From: Dietzia natronolimnaea
GTDB lineage: Bacteria > Actinomycetota > Actinomycetes > Mycobacteriales > Mycobacteriaceae
Strand: one strand, 5' to 3'
Length of the DNA: 64,000 nt
Assembly: GCF_039525805.1 (NCBI RefSeq)
Contig: NZ_BAAAHZ010000001.1
Shown piece after piece: positions 34,138 through 42,205 of the stretch; positions within the stretch are counted from its first letter, which is position 1, and each line of letters begins with the position of its first letter. Below the pieces are notes generated by a model. That model made no database searches. It had not been told where the DNA came from and saw only the letters and a program-made list of their open reading frames with translations. A program made the position numbers and the translations under genes.

Positions 34138-35118
34138 CTACCTCGGTGGCACGGGCGCGAGCACGCCGACGATGCCGTCCGCGGGCACGCACCGCGGCGG
34201 AGCGGACGCGGCGCCGCCCGCGACCGCGTGCGTCCCACCCAGGGCGTCCGTGACGAGGTCCACGGCCCGCGGGGAGGCCAGGACGGTCAGGTGCCCCGAG
34301 CGGTCGACCTCACAACCGTCCTGGAGCCGGACGACCCGCAGGTCGACGAAGTCGGGCACCACGGGCGCGGTGACGGGGCCGGTGAGTTCGTCGTAATCCG
34401 AGACCACGGCGACGTACCGGACCCCGCGCGCGAACGGCACGCCCTCGTCCCCGAGCCACGCGAGGGTGGCCTCGGCGTCACGCTGCGCGGTCTCGGCGGA
34501 CAGCACCCCGAACGCCTCGGTGACGAACTCCGGCGGCCCCTCTCCCGAGCGGGCGGGATCCACACCCAGCGTGACGACGGTGCGTACCGCGTCCCGCCGC
34601 GTGGTGGCGGTGACGTAGGACGCGATGATCGCGCCCTGCGAGTGCCCCACGAGGTCGACCTCCGGGGCACCGGTGAGTGCGCGGACGCGGTCGATCTCCG
34701 CGGCGAGCTGGGGAGCCGAGGCGCCGGTGAGCGAGTCGAACCCTCCGGTGGAGCCGAGCCCGGGCGGGGCCCCGACCGTCGGCGCCCACACGCAGTAGCC
34801 CTCGGCGGCCAGGGCGGCCCCGAAGGTGGCCCACGAGTTGCCGCCGTTGAGCCCGGTGCCGTGGACGAGGATGACCGGCACGGGATGGTGGGCACTCGGC
34901 CGGCAGTCGTCACGGTTGATCCCGGGCGGATCCGCGAGCCCGTTGGTGAGCTGGTGCGCCGCTCCGTCCCACCAGCGCCACGGGACCTGCGCGGTGGTCG
35001 GAGTCGCGTCGGGAGACACCGTGGTCGGAGTCGCCGTGACCGATCCGGGCGCGACGACGACGAGGAGCGTGGCCGCCATGAGTCCCGCGATCCCCGGGGC
35101 CACCCGACGTGCGGTCAT
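34138..35118 (-). CDS. Secreted lipase/esterase, alpha/beta-hydrolase, copy 2
   Basis: The ATG at 35118 overlaps the stop of the upstream lipase by 4 bp. The 326-residue product has a signal peptide, the oxyanion loop VILVHGTGLNGGNSW, the nucleophile elbow LVGHSQGA with catalytic Ser, and a late CEVDRSGHLTVL region holding the likely catalytic His. The fold resembles the EstA/LipB-type triacylglycerol lipases of actinobacteria. It is about 35% similar by eye to the neighbouring paralogue. Substrates may be host or membrane lipids; not decided by sequence. Confidence 0.9.
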   Translation of the reverse strand: MTARRVAPGIAGLMAATLLVVVAPGSVTATPTTVSPDATPTTAQVPWRWWDGAAHQLTNGLADPPGINRDDCRPSAHHPVPVILVHGTGLNGGNSWATFGAALAAEGYCVWAPTVGAPPGLGSTGGFDSLTGASAPQLAAEIDRVRALTGAPEVDLVGHSQGAIIASYVTATTRRDAVRTVVTLGVDPARSGEGPPEFVTEAFGVLSAETAQRDAEATLAWLGDEGVPFARGVRYVAVVSDYDELTGPVTAPVVPDFVDLRVVRLQDGCEVDRSGHLTVLASPRAVDLVTDALGGTHAVAGGAASAPPRCVPADGIVGVLAPVPPR

Positions 35119-36113
35119 GATCCCGGCAGGGCCGGGATCGGACCCAGGTACGGGGCGATCGCCTCGCAGCGCGGCACACGGGGGGTGGCCGGATCGAGCG
35201 CGTTCAGCACGAAATCGGCCGTGCGCGGGTCGGAGGCGATCGCCAGGTGCTCGGCGTGGTTCTGCTCGCAGCCGTCCTGGATCACCACGTTGGTCGTCAT
35301 CGGTCCGGGCACCAGGCCCGAGGTGTAGGGCGTGACCAACTGGTCGTAGCGGGTCACCGCGTTGAGGTACCGCACCCCGGGGGCGTAGGGCGATCCTCCG
35401 CTCCACAACAGCTGGAGCACCTCGGAGCCCGGGGACATCTGGGACAGGGCGGGGATCTGACCCAGCTGGTCCGAGACTCCTGGAAGGTCGTCCAGAGACC
35501 TGCGCATACCCCCACCGGAGCCCTCCCACAGCGGGGCGATCGAGGCGACGGTGTTCACCTTGCCCGGGCGCCCGACCTTCGCCACCAGACCCGAGACGAT
35601 GGTGCCCTGCGAGTGGCCGACCAGGTCCACCTGCCGGGCCCCGGTGGCCGCCAGCACACGGTCGACGAACTCCCCGACCTGCGGCACCGAGACCCCCGCG
35701 ATGTCGGACAACCCGCCCAGCTCGTTGACCGGCCACGGGGTACCCGGCAGCGCGCCGTAGGTCAGCGTGAACACGCAGTAGCCCTCGTTGTGCAGCAGCG
35801 GGCCGAAGGTCGCCCAGTTGGTCACGGCGCCGCCGGAGGTGCCGTGGACCAGGACCACCGGACGCGGCTTGGCGGGCGAGGGCCGACAGTTCCAGTCGTT
35901 CGCGCCCGGCAGCGTGGCCCCCGGCTGCGTGATCGCCATGGCGGCGCCGGTGAGGAAGCTGTACGGCACGGGGATCGGGGCCCGGGCGGTCGGGTCCGTG
36001 GCGTGGGCGGCGCCCGCGCCCGTCGTGACGAGGGCTGCCGCGGCCAGCGAGGCCGCTGCGGCGCGGGCGGCACGGGCGGCACGGGCGGCACGGGCGGCAC
36101 CGATTATGTTCAT
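35115..36113 (-). CDS. Secreted lipase/esterase, alpha/beta-hydrolase, copy 1
   Basis: The 332-residue product shows PVVLVHGTSGGAVTNW (oxyanion loop), LVGHSQGT (nucleophile Ser) and CEQNHAEHLAIASD (His region), as in secreted actinobacterial lipases. Its signal peptide contains four AAR units encoded by a 9-bp tandem repeat, so its length could vary between strains. It overlaps the dehydrogenase gene upstream by 4 bp and the second lipase downstream by 4 bp, so the three form an operon. Confidence 0.9.
   Translation of the reverse strand: MNIIGAARAARAARAARAAAASLAAAALVTTGAGAAHATDPTARAPIPVPYSFLTGAAMAITQPGATLPGANDWNCRPSPAKPRPVVLVHGTSGGAVTNWATFGPLLHNEGYCVFTLTYGALPGTPWPVNELGGLSDIAGVSVPQVGEFVDRVLAATGARQVDLVGHSQGTIVSGLVAKVGRPGKVNTVASIAPLWEGSGGGMRRSLDDLPGVSDQLGQIPALSQMSPGSEVLQLLWSGGSPYAPGVRYLNAVTRYDQLVTPYTSGLVPGPMTTNVVIQDGCEQNHAEHLAIASDPRTADFVLNALDPATPRVPRCEAIAPYLGPIPALPGS
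36064..36099. repeat. 9-bp tandem repeat in a signal-peptide region
   Basis: The unit CGGGCGGCA occurs four times in direct succession and encodes Ala-Ala-Arg repeats at the N-terminus of the lipase. Changes in copy number keep the reading frame. Confidence 0.9.
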
Positions 36114-37201
36114 CTCTTCATTAAGCCACGCCCGGTGATCATCGGCAGGTCCTTTGCGTATACCAGACCGGGCTCCGCCGCGACCACGGCCTCGACGGCG
36201 TTGACCAGCCTCATCGCGGTGACGAGCATGCCGGACTCGTTGTGGTCGCCGTGCTCGGCGTGGTGGGTGAACTCCACGCGCATGGCCGGCTCACCGAGGA
36301 TGTCGATGCGGTAGCACCCGTCCCCGTGGTCGGGGCGGGGCCAGTCCGGTGCCTGGTCGACGGCGGTGCGGGTGACGTGCTCCAGGACGATGCGGTCCTC
36401 GCCGTCGACCTGTCCCACCACCTCGAACCGCAGCGCCGCCTGGGTCCCGGCCGGGACCTCGCACGCCAGCAGCGACAGGTCCCGATCCGCGGGAAGCCGC
36501 TCGTGGCGCTCGACCAGCGGTTCGTCGAGCATCACCTCCAACGCGGCGGCCAGCTGACGGACCACCGACCCCCAGCCCGCGGCGAGCATCCCCGGTCGGA
36601 GCAGTGGCGGCAGGGTGTCCATGGACCGACCGAAGCCGAACAGCCGCCGCATGGTCTCGCCCTGGTGGTACACCGAGTAGTCGGCGATCTCGCCCACCCG
36701 GATCAGGTCGATGCGCCGGGACAGACTCGTCATGACCAGCGGCAGGACGTCGTTGGCGAATCCCGGGTCGATGCCGTTGACGTGCAGCGTGGCGCCACCC
36801 TCGCGGCCGGCGTCCACGAGTTGGGCGATCATCTCCTCTGGGAGGGTCCCGTGCGGGTACTGGAGCAGGACGGGGCCGGAGGCCACCACGTCGATACCCG
36901 CGCGCAGGAAGCCGCGGAAGTCCTCGATCGCCGGCATGAAGCGGGTCTCGGTCTCGGCGGTGTACACGATCGCGTCCGGGTCGAGAGCGAGCAGTGCCGC
37001 CCGGTCGTCGGTCGCGATCACCCCCAGATCCCGGCCCAGACCGGCGAGCCGGCCCGCGTCGACGCCGACCTTCGCGGGATCGGAGACGAAGACGCCCACC
37101 AGCTCCAGCTCGGGCCGGGCGTCGACGGCCTCGACCGCCATCCTGCCCAGATAGCCCGTCGACCATTCCACGACCCTGATCGGTACATCCCGGCTCGTCA
37201 T
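36110..37201 (-). CDS. Dihydrodipicolinate-reductase-like NAD(P)H-dependent dehydrogenase
   Basis: The 363-residue product begins with a Rossmann domain of the DapB-like type: RVVEWSTGYLGRMAVEAV, then VGVFVSDPAKVGVDAG. The longer C-terminal part (HVNGIDPGFANDVLPLVM) and total length fit the 2,4-diaminopentanoate dehydrogenase/NAD(P)H-dependent amine dehydrogenase group, which are not true DapB. The substrate is unknown. The start is leaderless: TAGGGT (37208-37213) stands 6 nt before the ATG. It is the first gene of an operon with two secreted lipases, a grouping whose logic is unclear. Confidence 0.85.
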   Translation of the reverse strand: MTSRDVPIRVVEWSTGYLGRMAVEAVDARPELELVGVFVSDPAKVGVDAGRLAGLGRDLGVIATDDRAALLALDPDAIVYTAETETRFMPAIEDFRGFLRAGIDVVASGPVLLQYPHGTLPEEMIAQLVDAGREGGATLHVNGIDPGFANDVLPLVMTSLSRRIDLIRVGEIADYSVYHQGETMRRLFGFGRSMDTLPPLLRPGMLAAGWGSVVRQLAAALEVMLDEPLVERHERLPADRDLSLLACEVPAGTQAALRFEVVGQVDGEDRIVLEHVTRTAVDQAPDWPRPDHGDGCYRIDILGEPAMRVEFTHHAEHGDHNESGMLVTAMRLVNAVEAVVAAEPGLVYAKDLPMITGRGLMKR

Positions 37202-37242
37202 GGGTGAACCCTAGCGACCGGGCCGGAGCCGGCGGTGCCCCT

Positions 37243-39264
37243 TCACCAGATGCTCACGCGCTCCTCGGGGGCGAGCCACAGCCCGTCCCCCTCGGTCACC
37301 CCGAACGCCGCGTGGAAGTCGTCGAGGTTCCGCACCACCTGGTTGCAGCGGAACTCCGGCGGGGAGTGCGGGTCCACGGCCAGCCGGCGAGCGGCCTCCT
37401 CCGCGCGGGTCTTGGTGCGCCACACGATGGCCCAGGAGGTGATGAGCCGCTGTATGCCGGTCATGCCGTCGATCTCGGGGCCCACCTCCGTCCCCTCCGC
37501 CGGCTGCACGTCGGAGCCCTCCCCGGTCGACCCCTGCGCCAGCCGGTAGGCCAGCAGCGCGATGGTCAGCCCGCCGAGGTCGCCGATGTTCTCCCCCACC
37601 GTGAAGGCTCCGTTGACGTGGTCCTTCGCGGGGTCCAGACCGTCCGGGGTCAGGCCCTGGTACTGGTCGATCAGCGCGTCCACGCGGGTGGAGAACGCGG
37701 AGCGGTCGTCGTCGGTCCACCAGTCCACCAGGTTGCCGTCGCCGTCGTACTTCGACCCCTGGTCGTCGAACCCGTGGCCGATCTCGTGACCGATCACCGC
37801 GCCGATCGCCCCGTAGTTTGCGGCGTCGTCGGCGTCGGCGTCGAAGAACGGGGGCTGGAGGATGGCGGCCGGGAACACGATCTCGTTCATCACCGGGTTG
37901 TAGTAGGCGTTGACCGTCTGCGGGGTCATGTGCCACTCGCCGCGGTCGACCGGGCCGCCGAGCTTGCCCAGTTCGTAGCGGTGCTCGAACTCGGCCGACC
38001 GCCGCACGTTGCCCAGCAGGTCGTCCGGGCGCACCTCGAGCGCCGAGTAGTCGCGCCACTTCTCCGGGTAGCCGATCTTGGGCACGAACGCCTCGAGCTT
38101 CTCCTGCGCCCGCTCGCGGGTCTCCGGCGTCATCCAACCCAACCGCGCGATGGAGTAGCGGTAGGCGGCGGTGAGGTTCTCCACCAGCTCGACCATCCGG
38201 GCCTTGTGTCCGGGCGGGAAGTGGCGGGCCACGTACTCCTTACCCACCTCCTCGCCGAGGGCCGCCTCGACCGCGGCGACGCCCCGCTTCCACCGGGCCT
38301 TGATCTCCTCCGTGCCGGACATCGCGGTGCCGTAGAAGCGGAAGTCCTCCTCCACCAGGTCGCTGGTCAGGTAGGGCGCGCGCGAACCGAGGACCCGCCA
38401 CCGCAGCCATTCCTTCCACGTCTCCAGTGGTTCGGTCGACCACAGTCCGGCGACAGCGGTGAGGAAGTCGGGCTGCATGGCCACGACGCGGCCGAAGGTC
38501 TCCTCCGAGCCGCCCACCTCACGGGCCCAGTCGTGCCAGGGGAATCCGGGCGCCAGCCCGGGGAGCTCGTCCCAGGTGACGGGGTTGTAGGTCTTGTCGG
38601 CGTCGCGGCGGGCCACCACATCCCAGTGCGCGGAGGCGATGCGGGTCTCCAGCGCGACGATCCGTTCGGCGCGGGTGCGGGCGTCCTCGTCTCCCGACAG
38701 CTCCGCGAGCACGATCATCCGCGCTATGTGATCCGTGTACTGGTCGCGCAGCTCCGCGTACTGATCCTCGCGGTAGAAGGACTCGTCCGGCAGTCCGATG
38801 CCGTACTGCACCAGGTAGAGGATGTACTCGGTGGAGTTCTTGGCGTCGTTGTTGACGTAGGCGCCGATCAGACCGCCGACGCCCACCTTCTCCAGCCGCG
38901 CCATGGCCAGGGCCAGCGAGTCGGCGTCGGTCGCGCCGTCGATCTCCGCCAGATCGGGCGCGAGCGCGGCGACGCCCGCGGCCTCGACCGCGTCGGTATC
39001 CATGAAGGAGGCGTAGAACGCCCCGATCCGCGAGTCCACGGGGGCGTCGGTGATGATGTCCCGCACCCGCTCCTCGGACAGGTCGCGCAGCGCGAGGAAG
39101 GCACCATCGATGGGCCGGTCCGCGGGGATCACGTGATCGCGGATCCAGGTGCCGTTGACGTGTTGGTAGAGGTCGTCCTGGGGACGGACGTCCCGGTCGA
39201 CGTACTGGAGGTCGAGGCCCGAGGGGCGCGAGTCGTCGGTCGTGGTGATCTCGGTCGCTGTCAT
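37243..39264 (-). CDS. M13-family zinc metallopeptidase (neprilysin/PepO-like)
   Basis: The 673-residue product has the M13 features: NAYYNPVMNEIVFPAAIL, the zinc motif VIGHEIGHGFDD (HEIGH with second-sphere residues) and the third ligand in ENIGDLGGL, with CxxW-like end replaced by LAPEERVSIW. No signal peptide is seen, so it is probably cytosolic, like the M. tuberculosis homologue Zmp1, whose release is nonclassical. It cleaves short peptides. The start is leaderless: TAACCT (39271-39276) stands 6 nt before the ATG. Confidence 0.95.
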   Translation of the reverse strand: MTATEITTTDDSRPSGLDLQYVDRDVRPQDDLYQHVNGTWIRDHVIPADRPIDGAFLALRDLSEERVRDIITDAPVDSRIGAFYASFMDTDAVEAAGVAALAPDLAEIDGATDADSLALAMARLEKVGVGGLIGAYVNNDAKNSTEYILYLVQYGIGLPDESFYREDQYAELRDQYTDHIARMIVLAELSGDEDARTRAERIVALETRIASAHWDVVARRDADKTYNPVTWDELPGLAPGFPWHDWAREVGGSEETFGRVVAMQPDFLTAVAGLWSTEPLETWKEWLRWRVLGSRAPYLTSDLVEEDFRFYGTAMSGTEEIKARWKRGVAAVEAALGEEVGKEYVARHFPPGHKARMVELVENLTAAYRYSIARLGWMTPETRERAQEKLEAFVPKIGYPEKWRDYSALEVRPDDLLGNVRRSAEFEHRYELGKLGGPVDRGEWHMTPQTVNAYYNPVMNEIVFPAAILQPPFFDADADDAANYGAIGAVIGHEIGHGFDDQGSKYDGDGNLVDWWTDDDRSAFSTRVDALIDQYQGLTPDGLDPAKDHVNGAFTVGENIGDLGGLTIALLAYRLAQGSTGEGSDVQPAEGTEVGPEIDGMTGIQRLITSWAIVWRTKTRAEEAARRLAVDPHSPPEFRCNQVVRNLDDFHAAFGVTEGDGLWLAPEERVSIW

Positions 39265-39299
39265 GCGACCAGGTTACGGAAGGTCCGGCGACCGGTCCC

Positions 39300-39884
39300 T
39301 CAGTAGAAGCCGTTCCGGGCGTTGTGCTCCTTGGCGCCCGAATAGGCGTCGACCATCCCCCAGACCCAGAACCCGAGCATGATCGGGATCCCGATCAGGA
39401 CCACGGACAGCAGGATGCCGAGGAAGTAGCCGGCCATGATGCCGATCCCCTTGCCTGCCTGGCCGTTGATCAGCGTGCCCAGCCCGGGCAGGAAGAAGGA
39501 CAACACCAGCGAGAGCGCCGGCTCCTTGCGCGACGCCCCGTAGGCCGGCGCGTACGGGTGCACCGCGCCATAGCCCGGTGAGCCGTAGGGCTGCACGCCG
39601 TAAGGCTCCACGCCGTAGGGCTGCGTGCCGTAGGGCTGCGTGCCGTAGGGCTCCGTCCCATAGGGCTGAGTCCCGAACTGCTGGGCCCCGTAGAAATGGG
39701 CGCCGTAGGGCTGCTGCTCGAACGGCTGCTGGCCGAACTGCTGCTGGCCGAACGAGGGGCTCTCATAGGGCTGCGTCCCGTAGGGAGAGAACCGGTCGCC
39801 GGAGTCCGACGGGGTGCCGTACGCCGAGCCGTGGCCCCGGGGGTCGTCGCCGTACGACTCGTGGTTCTCGGACGGGGAAGTCAT
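39300..39884 (-). CDS. TM2-like membrane protein with Tyr-Gly-Gln-Pro repeats
   Basis: The ATG at 39884 lies 7 nt after TACTGT (39892-39897). The 194-residue product has an N-terminal half of Tyr/Gly/Gln/Pro repeats (units such as YGTQP, YGVEP and FGQQP). Two membrane helices follow, with a GLGTLINGQAGKG loop and WGMVDAYSGAKEHN, as in TM2-domain proteins. The repeats are a cytosolic prion-like low-complexity segment. Function unknown; small membrane-anchored hubs of this type are common in actinobacteria. It is 35 bp upstream of the M13 gene, which has its own leaderless start. Confidence 0.85.
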   Translation of the reverse strand: MTSPSENHESYGDDPRGHGSAYGTPSDSGDRFSPYGTQPYESPSFGQQQFGQQPFEQQPYGAHFYGAQQFGTQPYGTEPYGTQPYGTQPYGVEPYGVQPYGSPGYGAVHPYAPAYGASRKEPALSLVLSFFLPGLGTLINGQAGKGIGIMAGYFLGILLSVVLIGIPIMLGFWVWGMVDAYSGAKEHNARNGFY

Positions 39885-39932
39885 GTCCTCCACAGTAACG
39901 CGGTGTGACGATGTCCCGGTTGCGAGCAGGTC

Positions 39933-40445
39933 TCAGTTGCGCGCGGTCATCCCGGGCCGGGCCCAGATGTCGGCGCAGTCGACGCAGGCGTCCTCCGACA
40001 CGACACCGACCCGCTGCAGTTGGCCGTACATCCAGCACCCCAGGCAGAACCCCAGGGCCGCCTCGGCGAGGGCGGCGGCCACCAGCACGCCCAGGACCAC
40101 GACCCCCGCCCCCGTCAACCCGCCCAGGAACAACCCGAGCGCGACCGAGGACATGACCAGGCCGATCGTCTGGGCGAACCGCTTGGGTGCACCCGCGACC
40201 AGCTTGGGCTCGGAGCTGACCCTGGGGGCCAGTACGTGCACCGAGAGCCTGCCGAACGGTGAGTACCGCGGTCCTCCGGCCACCCGGAGGGCGAAGCCGA
40301 CGACAAGTGCCGCGGCGAGCCAGGTCTGCGCCGGCGGCGGCGCGAGCATCGTCACCACCGCGAGCGTCACGACGAGCCCGGCAGTGCACCGGGCGGCATA
40401 GTCGTTGACGACCTCAGGGAACGCGAACACCTCTCGCAGGCTCAT
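39933..40445 (-). CDS. DUF4395 membrane protein
   Basis: The ATG at 40445 is preceded by GAGGAGG and gives 170 residues. The domain has four membrane helices with R-FGRLSVHVLAPRV between the second and third, and GFCLGCWMYG, matching DUF4395. Many members lie next to rhodanese or thioredoxin genes and are linked to sulfur redox chemistry; none is here. A C-terminal tail adds two further Cys (ACVDCADIW). A 16-bp palindrome lies 48 bp upstream of the start. Confidence 0.85.
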   Translation of the reverse strand: MSLREVFAFPEVVNDYAARCTAGLVVTLAVVTMLAPPPAQTWLAAALVVGFALRVAGGPRYSPFGRLSVHVLAPRVSSEPKLVAGAPKRFAQTIGLVMSSVALGLFLGGLTGAGVVVLGVLVAAALAEAALGFCLGCWMYGQLQRVGVVSEDACVDCADIWARPGMTARN

Positions 40446-40492
40446 GACCGACCTCCTCGACCTCTCGGTACCGTCCGTACCGCCACTCTGCA

Positions 40493-40508
40493 TAGACAGA
40501 TCTGTCTA
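40493..40508. promoter_or_regulatory. 16-bp perfect palindrome, probable repressor operator
   Basis: TAGACAGATCTGTCTA is a perfect palindrome in the divergent gap between the DUF4395 gene (leftward) and a lipoprotein gene (rightward). It sits where a promoter for the DUF4395 gene would be. Its form is usual for TetR-family operators. No regulator gene is adjacent. Confidence 0.65.
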
Positions 40509-40568
40509 CCCATGCCCCGAGAGTACGCCTGAACCCGCGAGAGTCCCAGCCCGGTTATCCTGCGGAGC

Positions 40569-40994
40569 ATGGCGCACCGGAGAGCAGCGGCACTTCAGCC
40601 CGGCCGTGCGATCGTCGCGGGTCTCGGCCTCGCCCTGGCCGTCGGCGCCTGCGGGCAGGTGACGCCGGATGAATCACCCACGACCACCACCGGACCGGGC
40701 ACTGCCCCCACCACGACACCGAGCGTCGCCGCCGGGACTCCCGCCCCCTCCCCCGGCCCGGACGCCACACCGGGGTGTGAGGTCCTGGCCGGGCCGGTCC
40801 ACAGGCTGGTCACCGGTCAGGTCGACCCGGGAGTCGGCTCCGAGGAGGTGCGGCGCCTGGCCGACGGAGTCGAGGACAACGCCCTGTCCGCCGTGGCGAG
40901 CCGGATCTCGGGCCTGGTCGTCCAACCCGCCCCCGACCCCTCGGCCGTCGACGCCCAGTGGGTGCAGTTCGCCCGCCTCTGCGATCTCGACTGA
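40569..40994 (+). CDS. Small lipoprotein, function unknown
   Basis: The 141-residue product has a signal peptide with lipobox AVGAC (Cys28), a Thr/Pro/Ala linker (about 33-65) and a compact helical domain of about 70 residues with two Cys (GCEVLAGPVHRL and ARLCDLD). No family is recognised. The ATG at 40569 follows TATCCT (40556-40561) by 7 nt, a leaderless start. The next gene begins 27 bp downstream with its own -10 element. Confidence 0.7.
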   Translation: MAHRRAAALQPGRAIVAGLGLALAVGACGQVTPDESPTTTTGPGTAPTTTPSVAAGTPAPSPGPDATPGCEVLAGPVHRLVTGQVDPGVGSEEVRRLADGVEDNALSAVASRISGLVVQPAPDPSAVDAQWVQFARLCDLD

Positions 40995-41020
40995 CGTACC
41001 CGGCACCTAGGCTGACGGCC

Positions 41021-41710
41021 GTGCCCCCACCGCTCAGACGCCGATCCGGCTCACCCCGACCGCCCGCCGCCCCGTCACTGCCGCGGCGGGAGCAACTCCA
41101 GTCGCCGCGGTCCGAACTCGAACCGGACGGGCTGTGGGACGGCGTGTGGGCCACCGCCGAGGACGCCCCCTCCCCCGACGAGGGCGCGGCGCTGATCGGC
41201 GGCGCGGAGATCCGAGAGTCGACACTGGAGGGCATCAGACTGAGCAGCGCCAGGGCCGACTCGCTCCGCCTCACCGACGTCGTGGTCAGCGGCTGCGACC
41301 TGTCCGGGATGGTCGCCGACGGGGCCACGTTCACCCGGGTCAGATTCACCGGGTGCCGGCTCACCGGCCTGGTCCTGTCCGACGCCAGACTGACCGACGT
41401 GTCCTTCGAGGACTGCCACGCCGACATGATCAACCTGCGGATGGCCCGGCTCCAGAGGGTGCGCCTGTCCGCCACCCGCTGCAGGCAGGCGGACCTGTTG
41501 GAGGCGCGGGTGGCGGACCTGTCGACGGACGGCGCCGACCTGCGGGGCGCGAGCCTCGACCGGGCCACGTTCACCGCGGTGGACCTGAGGGGTGCCGAGT
41601 TGGAGGACGTGCGGGGGGCGTCCGCGCTCCGGGGGGCGATCATCTCGCCGGAGCAGGTCGTCGGGGTCGGACTGGCACTGATCGGCGAAGCGGGGATCAG
41701 GGTCGAGTAG
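41021..41710 (+). CDS. Pentapeptide-repeat-like protein
   Basis: The 229-residue product has about 25 units in A[D/N]LXX-like register: GADLRGASLDRATFTAVDLRGAELEDV is the clearest stretch, and more divergent units run from about residue 60. These form a right-handed quadrilateral beta-helix. Some relatives protect DNA gyrase from quinolones by DNA mimicry, but most are of unknown role. The end (SPEQVVGVGLALIGEAGIRVE) resembles the usual cap. The GTG at 41021 lies exactly 7 nt after TAGGCT (41008-41013), a leaderless start. Confidence 0.85.
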   Translation: MPPPLRRRSGSPRPPAAPSLPRREQLQSPRSELEPDGLWDGVWATAEDAPSPDEGAALIGGAEIRESTLEGIRLSSARADSLRLTDVVVSGCDLSGMVADGATFTRVRFTGCRLTGLVLSDARLTDVSFEDCHADMINLRMARLQRVRLSATRCRQADLLEARVADLSTDGADLRGASLDRATFTAVDLRGAELEDVRGASALRGAIISPEQVVGVGLALIGEAGIRVE

Positions 41711-41728
41711 GCGGGATCGAGCGAGCGC

Positions 41729-42001
41729 TCAGGGCAGGTGCGAGGCGGCGTCGCGCCACTGGTTGACGGCCCGGTTGATCACTGCCTGGAGACGGAGAAC
41801 CTGGTCGCGATCCGTGAGCGCGATGCCGTCGACACCCGTCCGCAGGACGAGCTCGGGCACCCCGCGCCCGGCACCGTTCTCGTCGAGCACCGCCTTCTCG
41901 ACCACGGACACCTCGAGAACCGCGTCATCGGCCGGACCGTCGACTTCGGCGACGAGGTCGTGACGGTAGCGAGGGGTCGAACAATCTACTGCATCGGACA
42001 C
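41729..42001 (-). CDS. Small acidic protein, unknown
   Basis: The GTG at 42001 has GGGAG 7 nt upstream; the 90-residue product starts SDAVDCSTPRYRHDLVAE after it. It is acidic, with a strand-rich first half and a helical end (DQVLRLQAVINRAVNQWRDA). No family is recognised. The long antisense frame over the same DNA lacks a ribosome site. It converges with the pentapeptide gene (18 bp apart). Confidence 0.5.
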   Translation of the reverse strand: MSDAVDCSTPRYRHDLVAEVDGPADDAVLEVSVVEKAVLDENGAGRGVPELVLRTGVDGIALTDRDQVLRLQAVINRAVNQWRDAASHLP

Positions 42002-42205
42002 GAGGGGACTCCCGACTGGAACGGTGGGGCGACTCCAACAATAGAGGCGGGAAAACACCTGATCGCACCAGTGGGACAGCGTGTTACCGGTTGTGACGGA
42101 TCCGTGACCCACGCCACCCCCGTCGCGCCGGTGCTGGGCGAAGAAATCCCCGCGAAGTTGCGCGAGTTGCTTGTGTGACAGGTGTTACTAATTGATACTC
42201 ACCCC

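Noticed and set aside
37204..39306. 700-codon open frame antisense to the M13 peptidase
   Set aside because: The minus strand has all M13 motifs and a leaderless start; the plus frame is a compositional shadow.
41738..42178. 146-codon plus-strand frame over the small acidic gene
   Set aside because: No ribosome site, unusual composition and no motif. The minus-strand 90-residue frame has a better start, although both are uncertain.
42173..42188. TGTGA-N6-TTACT as a GlxR site before the muramidase gene
   Set aside because: Only the left half matches well; the right half has two mismatches, so it is not claimed as a site.
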